The notes beneath the pieces were generated by a model, which saw only the letters and a program-made list of their open reading frames with translations, was not told the origin of the DNA and made no database searches. A program made the translations under genes and the position numbers. A stretch of 64,000 nucleotides of DNA, taken from Vigna angularis. Taxonomy: Eukaryota > Streptophyta > Magnoliopsida > Fabales > Fabaceae. Position 1 is the first letter of the stretch. The number at the start of each line of letters is the position of its first letter. Location of the stretch: positions 2,976,001 through 3,040,000 of the forward strand of contig NC_068974.1 of the NCBI RefSeq assembly GCF_016808095.1, given 5' to 3'. Shown here piece by piece: positions 44,952 to 55,150 of the stretch.

Positions 44952-45994
44952 TGATGGACAAATTTATGATCACCAAAATATGATGTCACAAACTTGTTGA
45001 ACAATTGGCAAGTATGACCGAATCGTTTCAAGTAATAAACTCGGTAAGACCAAGTATCGTTCTCCCAAAGGACTCACGGCCTAGTTTAGTTATGTGATTT
45101 GTTGATTAGCTAAGACTTAAGAACGAAATAATTGGATTTTGATATGCAAAAGACGAAAATAAACATGTATGCATGAGGTTGATCAATGGCAAAAGCAAAA
45201 GACAAGCACTTTCAATGAAATATATATATGAATATGTTGTTGGGGTTCAATTTCATCTTATCCACTCTCATATATTTTAGGAATTCAACATTCAAATCAT
45301 CATTGTTAATGTCACTCTCTAAAGTACCTTTCAAGAAGGCTTCTCCCTAATTACGAGTTCATACAATTCCTAGCATTCCTAATAATTAGTTCATCAAGTG
45401 TAGGAGCTTAACGACAACTAATATAATATTGGAAGAAATTCCCTGGATCTAGACTTCCCCGTACGTTCCCGTATCGACAAAATCAATAATCATGCATTGA
45501 ATGAGTTAAACAAAGCAAGCATTAAGCAAAGAGGAAAAACCCTAACTAATGATGAAAGAAAGCATAAATCTTAGATTAAGATGTAAGCACAAATTACATA
45601 TATGAGAGCTTCAAAAGATTACATTGATTCCCAACAAACATACAAGGTATAGTTCACCATATTCATGGTGAACCTAGATGAACAATAATGAAAGAATGAA
45701 AGAGATAGAAAAACCCGAAAAAGAGAATAGGAGAGTGATAATGCTAAATTTTACCATATTTTAAGCATCATTTTAGTAGCAAAATCAACTCCTTTCTAAC
45801 TTATAACTTGCTTAATCCTCTTGTTTTGTCTTGTTTTCTATATATTTGTGTTTTTGGCTACTTTGATGTACTTTCATCAATAATCCCTTATTTTGTAGCT
45901 AAAAATGAGCTTGGAAGACTCTCCAACCATGTATAGAACTGGACCAAGAAGTTAGCACGGAGAAACGCTTGCCACACATGCAGGACACTCGCAC

Positions 45995-46520
45995 AATCAG
46001 GACGTTCGTCCAAGATTCAGAACGTTCGTCCAAAAGAGAAGAGAGAACGCTCGCCAGAGAAGTGGACGTTCGTCCAGAAACAAGCGGACGCTCGTCCTCC
46101 ATGCAGAGCGGACGCTCGTCCAAATGCGAGAGAGAGAGGACGCTCGTCCTAGGCAGAGGACGCTCGTCCAGCCAGGCGGGCGCTCGGCCAAGAGAGCGGA
46201 CGTTCGTCCAGGAGGACGCTCGTCCGAGGACGCTCGTCCCAGAAGCGGGCGCTCGTCCAAGAGAGGGGGACGCTCGTCCAGAGGCAGCAGGCGCTCGTCC
46301 AAGAAGCAGACGCTCGTCCAGCCTGGCAGAAGTGGACGCTCGTCCAGCCAGGCAGAGGACGTTCGTCCAGAACGCTCGTCCAGAGGATAGGACGCTCGTC
46401 CAGCCAGACACGAGGGACACTCGTCCATGCAGAAGAAACGAGAGGACGCTCGTCCATGCAAGAGGACGCTCGTCCATGCAGGAGGACGTTCGTCCAGCAG
46501 AAGTGGACGTTCGTCCACTT
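45995..46520 (+). repeat. Tandem array of GGACGCTCGTCCA in the D LTR
   Basis: About 24 copies of GGACG(C/T)TCGTCC, each a mini-palindrome with arms GGACG/CGTCC around CT or TT, separated by 5-15 bp. All frames are open over 500 bp on both strands because of the repeat, so the 190-200-residue frames here are not called as genes. Confidence 0.9.
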
Positions 46521-46539
46521 TCAGCGTCCAGAGAGTTTC

Positions 46540-46652
46540 ACGCCCGGGCGTGAGAAATGGGGCGCCCGGGCGCGACTTTTCGCCAGCTTTCAATATTTCC
46601 AGAGAGTCTCGCGCCCGGGCGTGAGAAAATGGGGCGCCCGGGCGCGACTTTT
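46540..46652 (+). repeat. Paired GCGCCCGGGCG palindromes in the D LTR
   Basis: CGCCCGGGCGTGAGAAATGG with GGGCGCCCGGGCGCGACTTT (46545-46580) is repeated 73 bp later. The same GGGCGCCCGGGCGCGA phrase occurs at 40667 in unit F. Confidence 0.8.
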
Positions 46653-48293
46653 ACTGATGTGGCAGACAGCTTATTTAACCCTAAAACGCGAAGGGGAAAC
46701 GGTCTTTGGTCATTTGGAGGTGCGATTTCACTCAGAGGAGAGCTTGGAGGACTGCTAGGGTTCGTGGGAACACTCCCTTCTTCCTCTTGGGTTCTTCATC
46801 TTCTTCCATGGTCATCTTGTAAGCTTTAGGGTTCTCCATGGAAATGGAGAACCAAACCCATCTTTGTTGGGATTAGTTGTAGCCTTTGAATTCTTGTGTA
46901 ATTGTTGAATGATTTGAATTTATATATGCCTTTTCTATCAATTGCTAGTATTCTTGTTTCCAATCTTAAAGCTTGCATGTAATGGGAACGTTCATGGCTT
47001 GATTTTGGGGTTTTATGGATTATGGGAACGTAAGATGAAATCTTGAACTGAAATAAGAGTCCTTGTGGGTCATTGATTCTAGGAATGGAAGATGATTCAC
47101 ATGTTGTCTTAGATCCCAGCTCTTTAATGCGGGTTTTGCTTGTTAGATTGCCAAGGAATTGGGGTTTGATAAGGAAAACCTAGGCTCTTTCACCTAAGGA
47201 ATTAGGGCTAGAGTGTTTTAGTGGATTGACTTTAGTAAATTGATAGAGAGGAGATAAAATTGGTTATACACAAGAGTGCATTGGTGAAAACTAACCTTAG
47301 CAATGTCACTTCATTCCATTTCTAGTCTTTTCCATTTCCAAGTGTCTTCAATACCAAAGTCCAACTTTGTAATTATGTATGAATTTATATTCCTGCACTT
47401 GTTCTGTATATTGATGTTATGTTATTGAGTCTATATGAGTTGTTAATCGCACAATTCTCTAGTATTACGAGTCTATTGGGAAAACGATACCCGGTCTTAC
47501 CGGTTTATTACTTGAACGATTCGGTGCACTTGCCGAAATCGAGCCCAACAAGTATTTTTTGAGCAATCAAGTTTTTTGGCGCCGTTGCCGGGGATTTGGG
47601 GATTGAACCTGAGTCCTAGCAACGGCTAACAAATTAAGTTGGGCCTCATCAAGTTTTTGGCGCCGCTGCCGGGGAACCTAGATGAACATTGATTACATTG
47701 ATTCCCAACAAACATACAAGGTATAGTTCACCATATTCATGGTGAACCTAGATGAACAATAATGAAAGAATGAAAGAGATAGAAAAACCCGAAAAAGAGA
47801 ATAGGAGAGCTGTCACCATCTCCCAATCTACCCCCAAGGGTTGAAGAGAGAGTGTTTGCTTCGTTTATGCCAAAGATACCAACCCTAAGACATCTAGGTC
47901 TTTAAATAGGACATAAAAATAATAGAAAACGGGTCCAGGCCCAAACAGATCATAAAATCGCATAAAACTGGCCCAAAACTCGTCTGGTTGACTTTTTTCG
48001 TATTCTAGTTGACTGGTTGACTTTTTGGTTGACTGGTTGACTTTTCTGGTTGACTGATTGACTTTTCTGGTTTCTGGTTGACTTTTCTCATTCCATCTCT
48101 CTCCTTCTTCACTTCTTTCACTAAATTCACCTTAAAACCTGCACAAAAACACTGAAATCAAGCATAAACCTGTCCAGCTCTCTTATTTATGAAAATATGG
48201 ATAAAAGCATGATTTCAAGCTAGTTTCTAAGTGTAAAGGTTGCTTTTTGTGTCAGTTTTAAGCATGAAAATAACGGTTTTTCAACTGTTATCA

Positions 48294-50460
48294 CAACCCC
48301 AAACTTAGAAATTTGCTTGTCCTCAAGCAAACAAGATGTAACTCAATCTTCAACCAATTCATATGATAGTTCACTCATTCAAAAATCCTCTTTTTCAAGA
48401 TAAGTAACAACTTCACTCAAACTTATGACCAAGAGTTCAATCAAGATGTGCACATGCTTTAGTGTTCACAAAGTCATTTAAATTCCAACAAATGCTATAT
48501 TTCATGAATGATCAATCAATTAAGCATGGATGTTCATGTGCTCATGGAATATTTCCTCACTAGGTAAAGTGTTTCACTCACACACAAGTGTATAAGAGGT
48601 AATCACTCATTCACTCTACTATCACAATGTCACATGAATCAACTTTGCCTTTCATTTTACCACAATCAAAAACATTCACAAGCATGCATCATCACAAGGA
48701 CTTTTAAATGGCTTATAATGTGGTTGGGCTAACAAGAAAATTGGTTTTTCTGGATCACAAAATCCTTGAGTTAAGAGAATCATAACAACACAATTATTCT
48801 TATTCTTCCCAACTTGCCTTTGCATTTGCATTGAGCTTTGCTTCTTTTTCTTTTCTTTTCTTTTTCTTTTTTTTCTTTGCATATTCTTACTTTTTAGCTC
48901 TTAGCTCAATGCTTTTCCTTTTTCATGTTTTCCCAACAACCCCAAACTTGAACATTTAACAATACCACACAAGATCTTCTACTTAACTCAAGGTAAAGAT
49001 TTTCAATCAAGGGTTTTGAGTGTATGTTCAAGGCTAAGGGTTCAAAGGATAGAACACAAAGTGTTCTCTTTTAGTGGGCTAAATTTATGAATTTGGCCAA
49101 TAAAAAGGGTTCCAACAAACGGCCTTGATCACATGATGCAAAACAAGCAATTGATTCAATCATAGAAAACCTGGGCAAAGTCATTCAGGCTTTCAAAGTA
49201 ATAGCATTCAATCATACCAAAAACTCTGGAGCTCAAAACCTCACATATAATCTCATTCATATTTGACATACACATCCTGCTTAATTTCACAATCACAATC
49301 ATGATATCCTGCATTTGTTCACAAAGCTTGTGAATCACCTGTATAAGTATTTTATGTGCACATTTATCTCAACATCAATCAATCACTAATCATCATCAAG
49401 CATTACTTATCACACAATCACAATTAATAGCAAACCATCATAACAAACCATGTTTCCAATAGAGTACATCAAACCCTAATCTAAAACAAAAAATAAATAA
49501 GTTTAGAAAACTTAAACCCCAAAAGCATAAGCATATGATAGCATTCATCCGTAAATGCTATCTCAGCTCCTCATCAATCTGAGCTGTCCTCTGTATCTTC
49601 CTCTTCTTGGATCTTCTAGTCTTGATTCTTTTTGCCCGATGAGGAGGCCATCCCTGCATCAAACATAATTCACAAAACCAAAAGATACATTGTTAAGCAT
49701 TAGTAAACCACAATGAAGAAATCAGCCCCTTCAATGATGCTCTCTCCCAACCCCAAACTTAGATGGAAAACTAGTGAGCAAGTGAGTGGAAGGGAGATTT
49801 TCTAAAGAGGGATGAGGGAAAAGTTGTAGAGAACCTTTGAAAAGGTATGTAGGAGTGTGTGTGCAGAGAAGAGCCTGAAAATAAAAGCATTTGCGCAGTT
49901 TAGGGTATAAAAATACCCTAATGGGCTCGGGTTCCGCTAAAGGGTAACCAAAGCCCATCTGTGAGAGTACCGCTCAACGGTAAGTTGCCGCTCAGCGGCA
50001 CTTTCGTGATGTGCTCTTCTCCTTCTTTTATTATCCTACGTGCCTCCTAGACATGCCCCTCACTGGTTCCCTGTAATTCAATGCTTAAAATACTTATGCA
50101 AACCCTAACTAAAATAAAATAAACAAAAACAATCAATCAACTGGGTTGCCTCCCAAGTAGCGCTTGTTTAACGTCACAAGCCTGACCCAAAATCCACCAA
50201 CACCCATCAGTAGGTGTTTAAAATCTCACCAACACGCATCAGTAGGTGTTAAAAACTTACCAACACCCATCAGTAGGTGTTACACACTTAGCATCCTTCA
50301 GTAGATGCTATATCCAACTAGCATCCTTCAGTAGATGCTATGTTCAGCAATATAATGTTCAACAGATTTAAAGATTACAAACGAAAGTAAAATTTAAAAG
50401 TTCTAAAATCACTGGGTTGCCTCCCAGCAAGCGCTCTTTTAACGTCATTAGCTTGACCCA
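48294..50460 (-). other. Non-coding 3' region of element B with repeated PPT-like motifs
   Basis: No long frame. The motif AACCCCAAACTT (minus strand AAGTTTGGGGTT) occurs at 48295, 48942 and 49750; only the first borders the LTR. CCGCTCAGCGG, a palindrome also present in element E at 25629, is at 49989. Confidence 0.6.
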
Positions 50461-50463
50461 GTA
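50139..50463 (-). repeat. Cassette of five stem-loops between two CTGGGTTGCCTCCCA repeats (B)
   Basis: Direct repeats start at 50139 (CTGGGTTGCCTCCCAAGTAG) and 50410 (CTGGGTTGCCTCCCAGCAAG). Between them are stem-loops at 50199-50218 and 50262-50281 (AACACC/GGTGTT), 50231-50250 (one mismatch) and 50290-50309 and 50320-50339 (AGCATC/GATGCT). Loops are CATCAGTA or CTTCAGTA. The pattern matches W1 and W2 with different arms. Confidence 0.65.
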
Positions 50464-50467
50464 AAGC

Positions 50468-50857
50468 TCAAGTTCCTTCTTTATAGTTGATGTTGTCATT
50501 CCACCAACTCCTCAGCTGTTTCCTGTGAACTGTTTTGGTCCTTCTAGAATGTGGAGACTCTATCTCTATCATCTCCTTCTCTTTAAAGCCCTTCACAACC
50601 CACAACTTGTTCTTGATTCTTACAGGTGTGCCAAGTTGGAGTCTTCTTTTCTCCCAGTCACCAGGAATTTCTCCTCCTCTTCCAATCTTTTCTTCCTTGT
50701 GTACCTGAAACAACAAACAATGGTTACCTACAACCTTGAGATTTTCATCTTTACGGCTAGTCATGGGTACATCTTGAAATGCAGCTTTATAACTAGCTTC
50801 TTCCTCCTGTGTTTGCGTCTCATCTTTAAAGACGTCTATAACCAATCTCTCCTCCAT
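50468..50857 (-). pseudogene. C-terminal continuation of the B gag-pro frame
   Basis: 129 codons (MEERLVIDVFKDE...). They are in the same frame as the protease piece and separated from it by one TAG (50858-50860) where Gln is likely. The C-terminus, basic and Trp-containing (HRKQLRSWWND), is not a recognisable RT. It may be the fused tail of an internally deleted polyprotein. Confidence 0.55.
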
Positions 50858-50860
50858 GTC

Positions 50861-51756
50861 CTAGAGCACCACTATACCTTCATTTACATCAATGATAGCT
50901 CTGGCCGTTTTCATAAACGGTCTTCCAAGTATGATAGGTATCTTCTCTGTCTCCATCTTCATCACCACAAAGTCTGCCAAGAACTGAAGTTTGCCAACAC
51001 AAACTATAATGTCCTCTGCAATCCCACATGGCTCCTTTGAAGATCCATCGGCCATTACTAGATTAACCTTTACAGGTTTCACATTAACATTGCCGATTTG
51101 CTCCAGTAAAGAGTAAGGTATCAAGTTAACACTTGAACCTAGATCAAGAAGAGCTTTCTTCACCCTTTTCTTCCCTATGGTACAAGGGATAGAAAAACTG
51201 CCTGAATATGTTGCTTTATGAGGGAATGACTCTTTTTTAACAGTTATACACTCCTTTGCCTCATCATCTCTACGTCTTTTCTTTGTAGAGATTTCTTCAT
51301 TAGATTTAGTGTAAACCGTAATCTGTTGTAGAATCTGTTGCCAAGGTGCATCATTATCCACCATTTTGAATAATTCTGTGAAGTCCAGTTGTTTCCCTTG
51401 ATGGATTGGAAAAGGAAAAGTGCTTTTGCTCTCTATTTCTCTTCTCTCTTCTGTATCTAACTCAACTTTCTCATCATCAACACTATCTACCACCTTGCAC
51501 TCTTCTCTGGGGTTAACCTCAGTATTAGCCCCAAAATTTCTATTTGGCCTTTCTTCCACCTGTTTGGTGATCTGCCCCATCTGAATCTCCAAATATTTGA
51601 TAGCAGCTTCAGTGCTCTTTTGGGTAGACTCAGTTTTCTGTATGAAATTGCTGAGAGTTTCCTCCATCCTCATGGACCTTTCATTAAGCATAGATAATTG
51701 TTGCCATAAGGTGGGTTGTTGCTGCTGCTTATTATATTGACCAGCTTGCCCAGTTT
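50861..51756 (-). pseudogene. B protease region (interrupted upstream by a Sirevirus)
   Basis: The frame enters from the insertion site at 51756 with QAGQYNKQQQQ and a coiled-coil-like stretch (SMRMEETLSNFIQ...). It then has an aspartic protease with the active-site motif LLDLGSSVNLIP (the D-L-G-S/A variant typical of Athila/Tat Ty3 elements) and ends IILGRPFMKTARAIIDV. The upstream codons to 51817 belong to the inserted LTR. Normal pol would follow but is absent. Confidence 0.8.
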
Positions 51757-52780
51757 TGTTAGCAAAATGATGAAGATGAAGTTTTGATGATGTCCAAATC
51801 AAGTCAAGACTAATCAAGAATCAAAATGAATTGAAGACTTGTAGTGTGATGGAAAGCTTTTGTAATACTCTTAGAAATATGTATAGGACTTAGATCAGAA
51901 AAAGAAAAGTGTTTTGTAAAATTACTATAGTAAATCATTGCAACAAAACACTATAGTACTATTCACATGAATAGTAACACTATTCACGTGAATAGTGACG
52001 GTTAACGGTAAGAGTATCGCACTTAACACGGACGTTGGAGAAACTAGTCGTTGAAGAAACTAGTCGTTTATGACCATTGAAGAAACTAGTCGTTTATGAC
52101 CGTTGGACAAACTAGCCGTTTATGGTCGTTGGAGAAACTAGCCGTTAAGTTTGTCTTTTAGTAAATGGAAGAGCCTTTGGATGATTTTATAAATAGACTC
52201 TCATTTCCTCTCAAGAAGAGAACCAGAGACACAGAAACTCTTCCCTTGTGCTCAAAATACTCAGAAATTCTTGAGACTTGTGTGTTCTTGTTCGGCTTGT
52301 GAAACTCTTGTCTGTGGAGCTGGTGAAGTGCTGCTACGGTGACAGAGGAAATAGCCGGTTCATCCTTGGTGTGTCTAAGGAGGTGTTCGGAAGAGAATCA
52401 TCCTTCGTGAAGTATTCGGAGGAGGTGTTCATCCTTTGTGAAGACTCAAAGGAGGTGTAGTTTCATCTCTTGTGGTATCAAGAGAGGTGTTTTCTAAACT
52501 CTTACAAATTGTATCTTTGTGATTGTAGTTTGTAATTGTTTTGTGATTAGTGAATTGTTTATCTTGTTTTGAGATAAGCGACTGGACGTAGGATTGGTAA
52601 GATCCGAACCAGGATAAAATCATCTGTGCAATTTTCTCTCAACCTTACTCTTGCTTTATTTGTCTTTATTAATTGCTAAGTAAGTTTATTTGAGTAGAAA
52701 TTAAAAGGCACACGTTTGTATTAAAAACCCTCTTGGTTTGTTATTCCACGCTAACCATTCCGCTGCAGCCGCTCCTGACA
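51757..52780 (+). repeat. 5' LTR of the Sirevirus derivative
   Basis: Starts TGTTAGCAAAATG and ends CGCTCCTGACA. It contains repeated GAAACTAGTCGTT/GAAACTAGCCGTT units at 52030-52150 and a TATA-like TATAAATAG near 52190. Confidence 0.9.
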
Positions 52781-52814
52781 ATTGGTATCAGAGCTTGCTT
52801 TGATAGTCATTCAA

Positions 52815-54470
52815 ATGCCAGGATCACATCAAACCTTTGCAGAGGGTACTTCTATCAATAGACCACCACTATTCACAGGTGAAAATTACGCATTCTGGAA
52901 GGTAAGAATGCAAATTTTTATGGAATCTATTGATATAGATATTTGGGATGCTGTTGCATTTGGTCCTTTTGTTCCAACTAACAATATGCAGGAACCAAAG
53001 CCCTGTGACCAATGGACTGCTCAAGATAAGAAAAAATTTGGTAATGATGTAAAAGCTCGTAATATTATTTCATCTGCTTTAACTGTTGATGAGTTTTACA
53101 GGATTTCTGTTTGTAAAACTGCTCAAGAAATGTGGGAAGTACTAAGAGTAACCCATGAAGGTACAGATGATGTTAAGAGAGCTAGAAAGAATACCTTAAT
53201 CCAGGAATACGAGATGTTGAGGATGAAGCAAGGGGAAACAATAGTAGATGTTCAAAAACGCTTCACCAACATTGTCAATCATCTCATTGGACTAGGTAAA
53301 TCTTTCGATACTGATGAGCTTAATATAAAAATTCTGAAATCTTTAGACAGGTCTTGGCAACCAAAAGTGACTGCAATTTCTGAGTCACAAAATCTCAACA
53401 CAATGACTATGGCGGCATTATTTGGAAAGTTGAGAGAGCATGAACTTGATCTCGGAAGACTTGATGAAGAAGAAGCAAAAGCCAAAAACAACAAGAAGAG
53501 TTTGGCGCTAAAGTCGGAGGTTGAAAGAAGTAAAGGTAAATCGGAAGATGAAGACTCAGACGAAGAAGAAGAATTGAGACTCATGATAAAAAGGCTCAAC
53601 AGGTTCATGAAGTCTAAAGGTAAAGGAAAATTTAGATACGATAAGAAAGATAATCCAGTATCTTCCTCATATTACCGATGCTACGGTTGCGGAGAAAATG
53701 GACATTTAAAAGCAGACTGCCTAAATCAAAAGAAGGGTGAAGAAAAGAAATTCTTCAAGAAAAAGAAGGCATACATTGCATGGGAAGACGACAATGAGAC
53801 CATTTCAGATTCAAGCTACTCAGATGAAGAAGCAAACATCTGTTTAGTGGTGAACGACGACGCTGGAAGCCAAGTAAGTACATCTAGCGATTCTGATAAT
53901 TCTAGTCAAATTAGTGAAAATGAATTGCATGAAATTTATGCTGCTTTAATAGTAGAATCTGAAAAATTAGATAAAGCCCATCAGAAATTGAAAAAGGATT
54001 TCAAAAATTTAAAGTTAAATTTTGAAAATATTTCTGAAGAAAATAAAAATTTGAAATCAGACTTTGAAAATATTCTTGAAGAAAATAAGAATTTAAAAAT
54101 AAATTTTGAAAATATTTTTGAAGAAAATAAAGATTTGAAAAATAAAGTTTTATTTTTTGAAAAGGGTAAATTTACAAGTAGTGATGAATGTGCTTCTTGT
54201 GAAAATTTTAAGAAACTACTAGAACAAACAACCTCAGGAGAATGTAGTAAAACTAATGAAAATAAGGTTGTTAAAAATAAGTATGTTCCTAGAATTAAAA
54301 ATAAACATAATCATAGAACCCGTAGAACTTGGGTAGAAAAAGGAACAACTTATAGGAACACAAATGTTGTATCATGCTTTTATTGTATGAAAAAGGGTCA
54401 TACATCAAACAAATGTAAAATTAAGCATTATGGTGTTCCAAGTGGTAGATATATTTGGGTTGTAAAATGA
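52815..54470 (+). CDS. Sirevirus-like gag polyprotein
   Basis: The first ATG after the primer site is 52815 (MPGSHQTFAEGTSINRPPLF); the frame is open through the primer site itself. It encodes 551 residues. The N-terminal DUF4219/UBN2-type region runs from FTGENYAFWKVRMQIFM to AALFGKLREHEL, followed by an acidic Lys/Glu linker. Then come a CX2CX4HX4C knuckle (CYGCGENGHLKADC), a coiled coil made of three repeats of the type FENI-x-EENK-LK, and a second knuckle near the C-terminus (CFYCMKKGHTSNKC). It ends in a TAA-free intact frame at TGA. With no pol attached, it could supply RNA packaging only. Confidence 0.88.
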   Translation: MPGSHQTFAEGTSINRPPLFTGENYAFWKVRMQIFMESIDIDIWDAVAFGPFVPTNNMQEPKPCDQWTAQDKKKFGNDVKARNIISSALTVDEFYRISVCKTAQEMWEVLRVTHEGTDDVKRARKNTLIQEYEMLRMKQGETIVDVQKRFTNIVNHLIGLGKSFDTDELNIKILKSLDRSWQPKVTAISESQNLNTMTMAALFGKLREHELDLGRLDEEEAKAKNNKKSLALKSEVERSKGKSEDEDSDEEEELRLMIKRLNRFMKSKGKGKFRYDKKDNPVSSSYYRCYGCGENGHLKADCLNQKKGEEKKFFKKKKAYIAWEDDNETISDSSYSDEEANICLVVNDDAGSQVSTSSDSDNSSQISENELHEIYAALIVESEKLDKAHQKLKKDFKNLKLNFENISEENKNLKSDFENILEENKNLKINFENIFEENKDLKNKVLFFEKGKFTSSDECASCENFKKLLEQTTSGECSKTNENKVVKNKYVPRIKNKHNHRTRRTWVEKGTTYRNTNVVSCFYCMKKGHTSNKCKIKHYGVPSGRYIWVVK

Positions 54471-54649
54471 TTTCAAATTTTCAAACTAACCCAAAGGACC
54501 CATACAAAATAGTTGGGTACTTATTGTTTAAAATTTAGAATTTCTTTAAAAACAATATTTAAGAAAACTTTTTAAAAAAAATTGTTTTGTTCTAAATATT
54601 TAAAAAGAAGAATTAAGAAATTTTTATTCCAAGGTAGATGGAACTATTT

Positions 54650-54772
54650 TTCAAACGGAAAACATTTGAAATAGAAGAATGTGTGCATGTTGTCTTTGAT
54701 GAAATTGTAGACCTTGAGGCAAAACCTCTTGAGTCATTTGAATTACATGCAGGCAATGATGAAGAATTGTAG
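54650..54772 (+). pseudogene. Remnant of copia pol linker (between integrase and RT)
   Basis: One frame reads KRKTFEIEECVHVVFDE and continues to HAGNDEEL before TAG at 54770-54772. The EECVHVVFDE phrase is typical of the segment after integrase in Sirevirus polyproteins. Everything from protease to integrase upstream, and RT-RNase H downstream, has been deleted. Confidence 0.65.
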
Positions 54773-54929
54773 AAGACAACAAATGAAGCGAAGAATGATG
54801 ACAATATGAAGATCTAAACAATGGTTTATAAGTTCTTTCTCCTAAAAATATTTGCTTTAAATATCCTATTGTGCATGTTTGAATGAATCTTTAAAATTGA
54901 AATATTTTTAGCTTATATGCATACATGCT

Positions 54930-55150
54930 TTTATTAAGGGGGAGTATTATCTTAGGGGGAGAACATCAAACACAACTTTTTAATTATGATCAAAAAGGGG
55001 GAGAAAATGTTTAAAGCTTATTTGCCTATTTGTACTATTTGTGCTTATTCACTAATGCACCTTTTCTTCCTTAAGTTGTGTTTTAAATACAGATTATTAC
55101 CAAAAGCTTTAAATCAAGAAGTTTTTTATCATCATCAAAAAGGGGGATAT
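54930..55150 (+). other. Multiple polypurine tracts before the Sirevirus 3' LTR
   Basis: AAGGGGGAG-type tracts occur at about 54938, 54953 (TAGGGGGAGA), 54996 (AAAGGGGGAG) and 55140 (AAAGGGGGATA), the last beside the LTR. Only one is needed to prime plus-strand synthesis. Confidence 0.75.

Larger units (their letters stand above)
45736..47690 (+). mobile_element. D: LTR plus primer-site fragment inserted in the B LTR
   Basis: LTR 45736-47550 starts TGATAATGCTAAATTTTACC and ends GAGCCCAACA. It is followed by TTTTTTGGCGCCGTTGCCGGGG, a short leader, and a second primer-site-like TTTTTGGCGCCGCTGCCGGGG (about 47653-47673). After 14 bases of microhomology (AACCTAGATGAACA) the sequence returns to the B LTR. 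There is no gag, no 3' LTR and no 5-bp duplication. Instead a 119-bp stretch of target is duplicated. Confidence 0.75.
44952..48293 (-). repeat. 3' LTR of B, interrupted by the D insertion
   Basis: 44952-45735 and 47691-48293 together match 57719-58966, except that 119 bp (45617-45735 and 47691-47809) is present twice around the insertion. It includes a short array of GGTTGACTGGTTGACTTTT, reading AGTCAACCAG in the element's sense. Confidence 0.88.

Noticed and set aside
45899..46624. Overlapping open frames of 190-200 residues on both strands
   Set aside because: They arise from the GGACGCTCGTCC array, whose unit lacks stop codons in every frame; composition is repetitive and no domain is present.
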